A stretch of DNA of 6,284 nucleotides from Erysipelotrichaceae bacterium (GCA_017405675.1 JAFRAB010000009.1:1-6284), one strand, 5' to 3'; positions 1 through 5,213 are shown, counted from the first letter of the stretch. The notes: generated by a model not told the origin, from the letters alone. Program-made: numbers and translations.

Positions 1-200
1 CTCTCTTCCGCTGTCCATTCTTTGTTTGTCGATTTGTGCTTAAGACCATCTACTCCGTATATTTTATAGCGCCTTACCCATCCTCGTATTCTATCGTGAA
101 ACGCTTCCTCTGTTGTTTCTATATGGTTTGGTTTTTTTCCCCGCTCTCCCTTAAGATACTTCTCGACACATTCTAATTTAAACTCCCAGCTATACTTCAT
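1..200 (-). CDS. IS3-family transposase OrfA, N-terminal part (cut by window edge)
   Basis: The frame opens at ATG 198-200 and stays open for 66 codons to the window edge. It begins MKYSWEFKLECVEKYLKGER and later holds FHDRIRGWVRRYKIYGVDGL followed by KHK. This is the pattern of the helix-turn-helix OrfA of IS3-family elements: an N-terminal MKYS-F-K-E start and a W-x(7-10)-G-GLK/H block. OrfA binds the terminal repeats and is normally fused to the DDE-domain OrfB by programmed -1 frameshifting; that part is outside the window. A GGGGG ribosome binding site lies 7 bases upstream of the ATG and is part of an inverted repeat. The visible part shows no stop or frameshift, so the element may be intact. 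Confidence 0.85.
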   Translation of the reverse strand, partial: MKYSWEFKLECVEKYLKGERGKKPNHIETTEEAFHDRIRGWVRRYKIYGVDGLKHKSTNKEWTAEE

Positions 201-207
201 ATGAAAA

Positions 208-240
208 CCCCCTTTACTGGTGTTTGTCCAGTTTAGGGGG
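208..240 (-). repeat. Inverted repeat covering the IS tip and the orfA ribosome binding site
   Basis: CCCCCT (208-213) pairs with AGGGGG (235-240), and ACTGG (216-220) pairs with CCAGT (228-232), leaving a 2x2 internal loop and a 7-base terminal loop. In minus-strand RNA the CCCCC of the IS tip would pair with the GGGGG that serves as the orfA Shine-Dalgarno. A transcript entering from outside would therefore fold this site shut, whereas one starting inside would lack the 5' arm. Such translational shielding is known from other IS elements such as IS10 and IS50; its operation here is inferred. Confidence 0.7.
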
Positions 241-285
241 TACATATCATCGATGGAAACGATCTTTTATATTGTCATTTTCTTT

Positions 286-492
286 TTACTTGTTTTTCCT
301 TCTGTTCAGTATTAACAGAACCAGTATGGCTATTACTGAGGCGGCAAAGATTCCGACATACAGGAAGATGTTGCTGGAGTCACCTGTTTCCGGGAAATTA
401 CCGGCAGCCTGAACTTTCTGCGTAACAAAAGAAATAGTGGTTATTACTTCCAGTAACATTAAAAGGGTATCCATAATTCTGAGTTTCTTCAT
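286..492 (-). CDS. Minimal LPXTG-like cell-wall-anchored peptide (68 aa)
   Basis: The product has a signal peptide (residues 1-29: MKKLR, then a hydrophobic stretch, ending KVQA with a likely cleavage near A29/A30). A sortase-like motif FPETG (33-37) follows directly, then a hydrophobic span (about 42-62) and the basic tail NRRKNK. If processed normally, signal peptidase and sortase would leave only about seven residues on the wall (AGNFPET). The first residue of the motif is F instead of L. The start is well supported: AGGAG at 499-503 (minus strand) lies 7 bases before ATG. The signal peptide core is odd in holding D8 and E15. It could be a true tiny surface peptide, or the fused ends of a larger surface protein that lost its middle. 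It has its own candidate promoter, and an IS begins 41 bases after its stop. Confidence 0.75.
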   Translation of the reverse strand: MKKLRIMDTLLMLLEVITTISFVTQKVQAAGNFPETGDSSNIFLYVGIFAASVIAILVLLILNRRKNK

Positions 493-509
493 AATGCTTC
501 TCCTGTGTT

Positions 510-552
510 CTTTTCTTATTTCTATTATAATTTTTTCATAAGAAAAGGGAAA
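510..552 (-). promoter_or_regulatory. Promoter of the mini-LPXTG gene with a 10-bp inverted repeat around the -10 box
   Basis: On the minus strand a perfect TATAAT lies at 524-529. Only a weak -35 candidate (TTTCCC, 547-552) sits 17 bases upstream. Perfect 10-base arms CTTTTCTTAT (510-519) and ATAAGAAAAG (538-547) flank the -10 box with an 18-base centre. One arm falls on the predicted start point (about 517) and the other in the -35/-10 spacer, as an operator would. The arms are too AT-rich for a convincing terminator. The role is inferred from geometry alone. Confidence 0.5.
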
Positions 553-557
553 CAGTT

Positions 558-1094
558 CTACACTGCATCCCGTTTATAATCTCTGTATTTGCCTACATAG
601 ATTTCCCTTAATCCCGGTATCTGCTCAAAATCGGCAGGCTTAACGTACATGTCAGGCATAGGGAAAGTATAAATGCCAGAAACCTGCAGCAGTCTGGCCA
701 CAAAGAAACTGCAGACAAACTTTTTCTTGAATGAAACCGGGAGATGGAAATAACGCAGAACAATGCCCAGATAATCATAGTTGTATGTCCGCATGCGGTA
801 TACCATGTGATCAAGAAGGGAATTCAGCGTCATATACTGCTCATCAGTAACATTCAGTTCATAAATGGTGCACTCGGTTTCGTTGAAAATGGTATAGAAT
901 GGACCGTCCTGCCGCTCGACCGTAAAGCCACCATTTAATATGGAAGTGGCTTTACGTCTGCCGAAACTGTAAAGAGTCTTGCACTCTTTATTCAGGGCAA
1001 GGGCAGTATGACCATACTTATAACCGGTAACACTTATTATTACTCTGTCCGGAATGGTCTTGGAGCTCATTAACAATATGTATATCTGTTTCAT
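558..1094 (-). CDS. Permuted NlpC/P60-like (YiiX/LRAT-type) cysteine hydrolase family protein
   Basis: This is a 178-residue cytoplasmic-looking protein without signal peptide or membrane segment. It shows the order typical of circularly permuted papain-fold enzymes: an early histidine in YGHTALAL (H29) followed by YSFGR (42-46) and GGF (55-57), then a late cysteine in a helix start, FVCSFFVARL (C128), preceded by YDYLG (106-110). H29 and C128 are the likely catalytic pair. Many Bacillota carry uncharacterised proteins of this build; the substrate (peptide, amide or lipid ester) is unknown. Its ATG overlaps the stop of the upstream phosphatase gene as TAATG, and no clear Shine-Dalgarno is seen, so translation probably relies on re-initiation by ribosomes finishing that gene. 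The shared operon suggests a linked function, which I cannot name. Confidence 0.72.
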   Translation of the reverse strand: MKQIYILLMSSKTIPDRVIISVTGYKYGHTALALNKECKTLYSFGRRKATSILNGGFTVERQDGPFYTIFNETECTIYELNVTDEQYMTLNSLLDHMVYRMRTYNYDYLGIVLRYFHLPVSFKKKFVCSFFVARLLQVSGIYTFPMPDMYVKPADFEQIPGLREIYVGKYRDYKRDAV

Positions 1095-1858
1095 TAGTGT
1101 CTGGTGTCGTCTTCGTAGACTTCGCAGAAACGGGCATTAAAAGAAGGCTCAATATTCTGCAGATTGAGATGAGATATGTCTCCCATCTGGCGAATACGGA
1201 AAAGAACGGTTCCTTTCTCTCTTTCTTCGGTGTGAATTATGGTTACTGAACTGGTTGGAATGGAAAAACCATGCCAGACAGTAAAAGGAGAGGTATTTAT
1301 CAGATGCGAAATCAGGAGGTTGCTGATGCCGAGATGTGTAAAGAAAGTCAGGGTATCGTGGCAGCCCTGTTCAGATTTATAACATAAGCCTTCACGGATG
1401 TAACCTTTTTCGGCCAGCAGGTCATCCAGCCGCTTTGTTCTCTCGTCATATAATTCCGGCAGATTGGAAAAACGTGCAGCTGGAGAAGTACGCCAGTTAT
1501 ATGGATCAAAGTATTCAGGGTGCTTTGCCAGATGGAAAGGCTTCAGATCCCAGGGGATGTAATTGCCGTCAGGACCTTCATCAGGCTTGCTGTAGGATAT
1601 CTTTAATTCGGGATCCTCCTGCCGTCTGACGATCTTGCTGACTTCTTCCAGCCAGGAAACCGTCTGAATATCTACATTCTTTCCTTCAGTAGCTATCTGT
1701 GCTGTCTGTAAAGCTCTGCCTAAAGGTGATGAATAAATCTCACCAAGATCGATATTTTTTAAAAACCGGTTGAGACATTCAGCCTCCTTGATACCGCGTT
1801 CAGTTAAGCTGTCACTGACATAATCTGGTTCAGCGTGACGAATGAAAATAAGTCGCAT
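1094..1858 (-). CDS. Histidine phosphatase superfamily protein (phosphoglycerate-mutase-like)
   Basis: The 254-residue product starts MRLIFIRHAEPDY. R7-H8 form the superfamily signature (RHA in place of the common RHG), with H8 as the expected phospho-accepting histidine. Other superfamily residues visible are the phosphate-binding arginine in SSPLGR (R48), an acidic pair in WLEEV (E71/E72) as candidate proton donor, and a second histidine in FFTHLG (H175). It is longer than the usual ~200 residues because of an insert at about 75-165 rich in W, Y and P, which probably shapes substrate choice. I take ATG 1856-1858 as the start: CGAGG lies 7 bases upstream and the RHA motif sits at the usual distance from the N terminus. 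An in-frame ATG at 1891 has no ribosome binding site and would add an unlikely VMLLLLRGKC tail. The substrate cannot be deduced. It is the first gene of a pair with the downstream cysteine hydrolase. Confidence 0.87.
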   Translation of the reverse strand: MRLIFIRHAEPDYVSDSLTERGIKEAECLNRFLKNIDLGEIYSSPLGRALQTAQIATEGKNVDIQTVSWLEEVSKIVRRQEDPELKISYSKPDEGPDGNYIPWDLKPFHLAKHPEYFDPYNWRTSPAARFSNLPELYDERTKRLDDLLAEKGYIREGLCYKSEQGCHDTLTFFTHLGISNLLISHLINTSPFTVWHGFSIPTSSVTIIHTEEREKGTVLFRIRQMGDISHLNLQNIEPSFNARFCEVYEDDTRH

Positions 1859-1880
1859 ACATTTACCTCGTAATAATAAT

Positions 1881-1910
1881 AGCATAACCATATGTGAAAT
1901 AATTATTCAA
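1881..1910 (-). promoter_or_regulatory. Candidate promoter of the phosphatase-hydrolase pair
   Basis: On the minus strand TTGAAT (1905-1910) and TATGCT (1881-1886) are spaced by 18 bases, predicting a start near 1874 and a short leader carrying the CGAGG ribosome binding site. Both boxes match only 4 of 6 consensus positions, and other AT-rich hexamers nearby could serve instead. Confidence 0.35.
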
Positions 1911-1939
1911 AATTGAGTAAGTTTAAACAAAAATTTATT

Positions 1940-1978
1940 ATGAAAACAATGTAAACACTTTCATGAAAATTTTTTCAT
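1940..1978. promoter_or_regulatory. Cluster of ATGAAA half-sites and a cre-like sequence between divergent genes
   Basis: ATGAAA(A) and its complement alternate four times: ATGAAAA 1940-1946, TTTCAT 1959-1964, ATGAAAA 1963-1969 and TTTTCAT 1972-1978. They form the palindrome TTTCATGAAA (1959-1968) and ATGAAAA-TT-TTTTCAT (1963-1978). Overlapping them, 1950-1963 reads TGTAAACACTTTCA, one base from the CcpA cre core TGWAANCGNTNNCA. The cluster sits just upstream of the -35 box for the gene at 2058 and about 30 bases behind the opposite promoter, so it could act on both. The AT-rich composition makes chance palindromes common; function is unproven. Confidence 0.4.
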
Positions 1979-1985
1979 TTTTCGC

Positions 1986-2014
1986 TTGCAATAACCGGAA
2001 AAAGGCGATATTAT
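1986..2014 (+). promoter_or_regulatory. Sigma-A-type promoter for the 144-residue protein gene
   Basis: TTGCAA (1986-1991) and TATTAT (2009-2014) are separated by exactly 17 bases, with an A/T-rich stretch upstream that could act as an UP element. The predicted transcription start is near 2021, inside the first arm of the hairpin at 2018-2037. Confidence 0.7.
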
Positions 2015-2017
2015 AAC

Positions 2018-2037
2018 ATGTCGTTGAGAAACGACAT
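2018..2037 (+). other. 5' leader hairpin with GAGA (GNRA) tetraloop
   Basis: ATGTCGTT (2018-2025) and AACGACAT (2030-2037) are perfectly complementary around the loop GAGA. With a start near 2021 the RNA would begin almost at the base of this stem, five bases ahead of the AAGGAGG site (2043-2049). A terminal stem of this kind can protect an mRNA from 5'-end decay; alternatively the DNA palindrome is an operator at +1. It does not cover the ribosome binding site. Confidence 0.6.
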
Positions 2038-2057
2038 TACAAAAGGAGGAATTATTA

Positions 2058-2492
2058 ATGAGTTTAACTTTAAGATCAAACTTCAATACTGTTACGATTG
2101 GCGGAAGGAGTGTTAAGCTTGTTGAGACATTCGACAATAGAACAGTTGCTAACCGCTTTGTAGAAACACTGGCACACGGCAGTGATGAAGCCGCAGTTAA
2201 TTATATTCTTGACACTGATTATGATAACAGTGATAAATACATTACAAATTATTATAACGAATACGTTGGAATGCTGCTCGGAAAGATCAGAGTTCTGGAA
2301 ACATTCGGACTTGAATCTCAGCTGCTGAACAGAAATGTCGGTGTTGGTTTCCGTGCTGCAGTTAAGGAAAAAGAATTTGAAGAAAGCGTAAAACTTGTCA
2401 AAGCGCTGATGTACATTATCGGTCTTGATAATGAATACAAGCTTGTAGCCAGATATGAGAATCAGGCAGTATACGCAATCGTAAGAAAGTAA
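2058..2492 (+). CDS. Hypothetical protein, 144 aa, strongly expressed by its signals
   Basis: I do not recognise this family. The product has no signal peptide, membrane span, cysteine or metal motif and looks like a small soluble alpha/beta protein. Residues 8-25 suggest a beta hairpin turning at IGGRS. Residues 27-50 (NRTVANRFVETLAHGSDEAA) and 57-90 are probably helical, with the tyrosine-rich patch YITNYYNEYVG. A charged helix (about 103-120, KEKEFEESVKLVKALMYI) and a closing pair of strands (YKLVARYENQ, VYAIVRK) follow. Every expression signal is strong: a 17-base-spaced promoter, a 5' hairpin, AAGGAGG eight bases before ATG, and a dedicated terminator. It stands alone, divergent from the phosphatase pair and separated from metG by a terminator and a new promoter. 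The compact, charged, monocistronic pattern suggests an abundant structural, regulatory or stress protein, but this is only inference. Confidence 0.85.
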   Translation: MSLTLRSNFNTVTIGGRSVKLVETFDNRTVANRFVETLAHGSDEAAVNYILDTDYDNSDKYITNYYNEYVGMLLGKIRVLETFGLESQLLNRNVGVGFRAAVKEKEFEESVKLVKALMYIIGLDNEYKLVARYENQAVYAIVRK

Positions 2493-2505
2493 TTGAACAG
2501 TTTGA

Positions 2506-2540
2506 AAAGATCCGGTCTGATGACACGGATCTTTATTTAT
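2506..2540 (+). terminator. Rho-independent terminator of the 144-residue protein gene
   Basis: AAAGATCCG (2506-2514) pairs with CGGATCTTT (2526-2534). GTC/GAC extends the stem inside past one bulged A, leaving loop TGAT. The following tract is only TTTATTTAT, so termination may be partial. It begins 13 bases after the stop codon. Confidence 0.7.
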
Positions 2541-2551
2541 ATAAGGTAATA

Positions 2552-2579
2552 TTGATTTTATTTATAAATCTGTTATTCT
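2552..2579 (+). promoter_or_regulatory. Candidate extended -10 promoter of the T-box leader and metG operon
   Basis: TTGATT (2552-2557) lies 16 bases before TATTCT (2574-2579), which is preceded by TGT (2571-2573), the TGn of an extended -10 box. Transcription would start near 2586, immediately ahead of T-box stem I. Both hexamers are imperfect; the position between the terminator and the leader is the main support. Confidence 0.5.
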
Positions 2580-2589
2580 TAAAATACAA

Positions 2590-2790
2590 AGGCAATGAAC
2601 AGAAGAGTACCGTTAAAGGGATTTGCAGAGAGATGCTGGCTGGTGAAAGGCATTATGAGAGTTAGCGGGAACATGGTCTGGGAGCCGTCTGAAGGATAAG
2701 TTCAGAACGTAATGCGGCGTTAACGTATTGAGAAGCAAGTAAGGTGGTACCACGTTTGAAGACGTCCTTTAAAGGTACCTTTTATTTTTA
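2590..2790 (+). promoter_or_regulatory. T-box riboswitch, methionine-specific (metG leader)
   Basis: The leader shows the T-box hallmarks in order. Stem I has CAGA (2600-2603) pairing TCTG (2677-2680) below, and CCGTT (2610-2614) pairing AGCGG (2664-2668) above, the specifier loop. The AGAGA bulge (2629 region) and GGTGAAAG (2642-2649) are the distal loop motifs. The 3' side of the specifier loop reads GAACATGG, placing ATG (2673-2675) as the codon read by the tRNA-Met anticodon. The T-box proper AAGGTGGTACCACG (2741-2754) has the UGGNACC bulge that pairs with the uncharged tRNA 3' end. Uncharged tRNA-Met would stabilise the antiterminator and let metG be transcribed. Identity and codon agree with the gene downstream. 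Confidence 0.93.
2741..2789 (+). terminator. T-box antiterminator / terminator switch
   Basis: The antiterminator is a clean helix: AAGG (2741-2744) with CCTT (2766-2769) and ACGT (2752-2755) with ACGT (2762-2765), with the UGGUACC bulge (2745-2751) between them. The competing terminator is best drawn by pairing GGTACC (2746-2751) with a second GGTACC (2774-2779), followed by TTTTATTTTT (2780-2789). This would bury the tRNA-binding bulge itself. In the usual design the terminator captures the CGUCC-type 3' strand of the antiterminator; here AAAGG (2771-2775) is too close to CCTTT for a normal loop. Confidence 0.7.
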
Positions 2791-2805
2791 TGGGAGGTAA
2801 AGACT

Positions 2806-4728
2806 ATGGAAAACAAGGGAAAGTATTACATTACAACCGCAATAGCCTATGCCAGCGGCAAACCGCACATCGGAAACACCTATGAGATCATCATGGCCGA
2901 TGCAATTGCCCGCTATAAGAGACTGGTAGGTTATGATGTCAGGTTCCAGACAGGAACAGATGAACACGGTCAGAAAATCGAAGAAAAAGCCAAGGCAGCC
3001 GGAATGACTCCAAAGGCTTTCGTTGATATGCAGGCAGCAGAGATCAAGAGGATCTTTGACCTGATGAACACCTCCTATGACAGATTCATCAGAACTACTG
3101 ATGATGATCACGAATTCCAGGTAAAGAAGATCTTCCGTAAGCTCTATGATCAGGGTGACATCTACAAGAGCGAATACGAAGGATGGTACTGCACACCATG
3201 TGAATCATTCTGGACTGAATCACAGCTGGTTGACGGCAAGTGTCCTGACTGCGGAAGAGAAGTTCATAAGGAAAAAGAAGAATCCTATTTCTTCAAGCTC
3301 AGTAAATACCAGAAGAAACTGGAAGAATACATTGAACAGAATCCTGATTTCATTTCACCGGAAAGCCGTAAGAATGAAATGATCAATAACTTCCTGAAGC
3401 CGGGCTTACAGGATCTGTGTGTTTCCAGAACCTCATTCAAATGGGGTGTACCTGTAGACTTTGATCCAAAGCATGTTGTCTATGTCTGGATCGATGCCTT
3501 AAGCAACTACATCACCGGCTTAGGCTATGATGTAGACGGTAATCACGGTGAACTGTATAAGAAGTACTGGCCGGCTGATCTGCATCTTATCGGTAAGGAC
3601 ATCATCAGATTCCATACCATTTACTGGCCGATCATGCTGCTGGCACTGGATGTGCCTCTGCCAAAGCAGGTATTCGGACATCCATGGATGCTGGTAGGAG
3701 AGGACAAGATCTCCAAGAGCAGAGGCAACGCTATCTATGCTGATGATCTGGTAAGATATTTCGGTGTAGACGCTGTAAGATACTATGTTCTGCATGAAAT
3801 GCCTTTTGCCCAGGATGGAACCATAACCTGGGAACTGGTAGTTGAAAGGATCAATTCCGATCTGGCCAATGTCTATGGCAACCTGGTAAGCCGTACGTTA
3901 AGCATGGTCAACAAGTATTTTGATGGCCATATCAATAAACCGGACGCTGAAACAACCGAATTTGACCAGGATCTGATCAGATGTGCAGCTGAAACCGTTA
4001 AGAAGGTTGACGCCAAGATGGATGAATTAAGAGTCGGTGATGCCATTGAAGCCGTATTTGATCTGTTAAAGAGATGTAATAAGTACATTGACGAAACAGA
4101 ACCATGGAAACTGGCTAAGGATAACAGAAACAGTGTCGAATTAAATAAGGTACTTTATAATCTCTGTGAATCCATCAGAATTGCCGCCGTATTACTGTCA
4201 CCGTTTACACCTGAAACAAGCGAAAAGGTTCTTGATCAGCTGAATACAGCTGCCAGAGACTATGATTCAGTTCTGACATTCGGTAATCTGGAAGAACATC
4301 ATAAGGTAGTAGCAGAAGTTAAGCCTCTGTTCGCCAGACTGAACGCTGAAGAAGTACTGGCTCAGATCCATGCTGATCTGGACAAGCCGGCTGTAAAGCA
4401 TAAGGATGAAGTATCAATTGATGATTTCGATAAGCTTGAAATCAGAGTCGGTACCGTCAAGAGCTGTGAAAAGCATCCAAGCGCTGACAAGCTGCTGGTC
4501 TTCAAGATCGACTTCGGCGCTGAAGAAAGACAGATCGTTTCCGGGATCGCCAAGTGGTATAAACCTGAAGAACTGGTAGGCAAGAAGGTCGCAGCCATTG
4601 TAAACCTTAAGCCTGTTAAGTTAAGAGGCGTTGAATCACAGGGTATGATCCTGTCAGCTGAAGATGAAAACGGAGTACTGGAAGTAGTATCCGTTGATAA
4701 GGTAGCTAACGGGGCTGAGATCAAGTGA
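2806..4728 (+). CDS. metG: Methionyl-tRNA synthetase
   Basis: The enzyme charges tRNA-Met with methionine using ATP in the cytoplasm. At 640 residues it is the long bacterial form. The class I catalytic core starts with YYITTAIAYASGKPHIGN (HIGH motif as HIGN, 21-24) and carries the KMSKS loop as KISKS (301-305). The inserted zinc knuckle keeps both pairs, CTPC (129-132) and CPDC (146-149), unlike Bacillus subtilis MetS, where I recall these cysteines being lost. A helical anticodon-binding domain follows (about 360-500, with EPWKLAKD). A C-terminal EMAPII/Trbp-like OB-fold tRNA-binding domain (about 537-640, DFDKLEIRVG and GMILSAEDENG) usually mediates dimerisation. The start is fixed by GGGAGG 8 bases before ATG. 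Expression is controlled by the T-box leader. The stop TGA overlaps the GTG start of rlmH. Confidence 0.98.
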   Translation: MENKGKYYITTAIAYASGKPHIGNTYEIIMADAIARYKRLVGYDVRFQTGTDEHGQKIEEKAKAAGMTPKAFVDMQAAEIKRIFDLMNTSYDRFIRTTDDDHEFQVKKIFRKLYDQGDIYKSEYEGWYCTPCESFWTESQLVDGKCPDCGREVHKEKEESYFFKLSKYQKKLEEYIEQNPDFISPESRKNEMINNFLKPGLQDLCVSRTSFKWGVPVDFDPKHVVYVWIDALSNYITGLGYDVDGNHGELYKKYWPADLHLIGKDIIRFHTIYWPIMLLALDVPLPKQVFGHPWMLVGEDKISKSRGNAIYADDLVRYFGVDAVRYYVLHEMPFAQDGTITWELVVERINSDLANVYGNLVSRTLSMVNKYFDGHINKPDAETTEFDQDLIRCAAETVKKVDAKMDELRVGDAIEAVFDLLKRCNKYIDETEPWKLAKDNRNSVELNKVLYNLCESIRIAAVLLSPFTPETSEKVLDQLNTAARDYDSVLTFGNLEEHHKVVAEVKPLFARLNAEEVLAQIHADLDKPAVKHKDEVSIDDFDKLEIRVGTVKSCEKHPSADKLLVFKIDFGAEERQIVSGIAKWYKPEELVGKKVAAIVNLKPVKLRGVESQGMILSAEDENGVLEVVSVDKVANGAEIK

Positions 4729-5186
4729 TAACTGTCATCGCTGTCGGCAAGCTGAAGGAAAAAGCTTATAAGGATCTGGTTGACGAATATGTCAAAAGAC
4801 TTTCAGCATACACCAAGGTGGAAATCATAGAAGTAGCTGATGAAACCAATCAGCTTGAGTACGCCAAGGTAAAGAAACTGGAAGGTGAAAGGATCCTTAA
4901 AGCCATGAAAAAGGACAGCTTTACCGTACTGCTGGATCTCAGGGGAAGAATGCTTAACAGTAAGGAGCTGTCTCTGAAGATTCAGGAAATAAACACTTAC
5001 CACAGCAGCAACATCACCTTCATTATCGGAGGCTCCTTGGGAGTAAGTGATGAAGTATACAGCCGTGCTGACTATAAGTGGAAACTGTCAGATTTGACCT
5101 TCCCGCATAACCTGGTAAGGGTCATACTGCTGGAACAGATCTACCGCAGTTACAAAATCATGAACAATGAGCCTTATCATAAATGA
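4725..5186 (+). CDS. rlmH: 23S rRNA (pseudouridine-1915-N3) methyltransferase RlmH
   Basis: RlmH is a SPOUT-fold, SAM-dependent dimer that methylates N3 of pseudouridine 1915 in helix 69 of 23S rRNA, acting on the assembled 70S ribosome. The 153 residues match the family length (about 155-160) and its landmarks: MITVIAVGKLKEK at the N terminus, LDLRG (70-74), the SAM-binding GGSLGVSDEV (102-111), LSDLTFPHNLVRVILLEQIY (121-140) and the conserved C-terminal EPYHK. The start is GTG at 4725-4727, overlapping the metG TGA as GTGA. There is no strong Shine-Dalgarno (only GAGA nearby), so translation is probably coupled to metG. This places an rRNA modification enzyme under the methionine T-box; methionine is also the precursor of its SAM cofactor. 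Confidence 0.97.
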   Translation: MITVIAVGKLKEKAYKDLVDEYVKRLSAYTKVEIIEVADETNQLEYAKVKKLEGERILKAMKKDSFTVLLDLRGRMLNSKELSLKIQEINTYHSSNITFIIGGSLGVSDEVYSRADYKWKLSDLTFPHNLVRVILLEQIYRSYKIMNNEPYHK

Positions 5187-5194
5187 TGAGGCTC
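5169..5194 (+). other. Hairpin spanning the rlmH stop codon
   Basis: GAGCCTTATC (5169-5178) pairs with GATGAGGCTC (5185-5194) with one T-G wobble and loop ATAAAT; the rlmH TGA (5184-5186) lies at the loop edge. It is followed by TCTTTG, too poor in T for a confident terminator, and the nudC ribosome binding site GGGAG (5203-5207) comes 8 bases later. It may be a weak attenuator, an RNA-decay barrier, or a structure ribosomes must open when terminating rlmH. Confidence 0.5.
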
Positions 5195-5213
5195 TCTTTG
5201 AAGGGAGTAAACC

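Larger units (their letters stand above)
1..244 (-). mobile_element. 5' end of an IS3-family insertion sequence
   Basis: The minus strand reads TGTACCCCCTAAACTGGACA from position 244, a typical terminal inverted repeat of IS3-family (IS150-like) elements, which begin with TG and carry a GGACA-type block. A transposase orfA starts 44 bases inside it. The element runs off the left edge, so its other end, orfB and any target-site duplication cannot be seen. It lies 41 bases beyond the stop codon of the small LPXTG-like gene and in the same orientation. The exact tip at 244 is inferred from the TG...CA rule and could be off by a few bases. Confidence 0.82.

Noticed and set aside
224..412. Plus-strand open frame beginning in the IS tip
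   Set aside because: It overlaps the IS end and the mini-LPXTG gene in antisense, with no start signals.
1859..1891. Longer N terminus for the histidine phosphatase (ATG at 1891)
   Set aside because: No ribosome binding site precedes it, it would overlap the candidate promoter, and the extra residues do not fit a family in which the RHG motif is near residue 8.
4362..4724. 120-codon minus-strand open frame inside metG
   Set aside because: It is fully antisense to the conserved tRNA-binding domain of metG; serine/leucine-rich composition is typical of a shadow frame.
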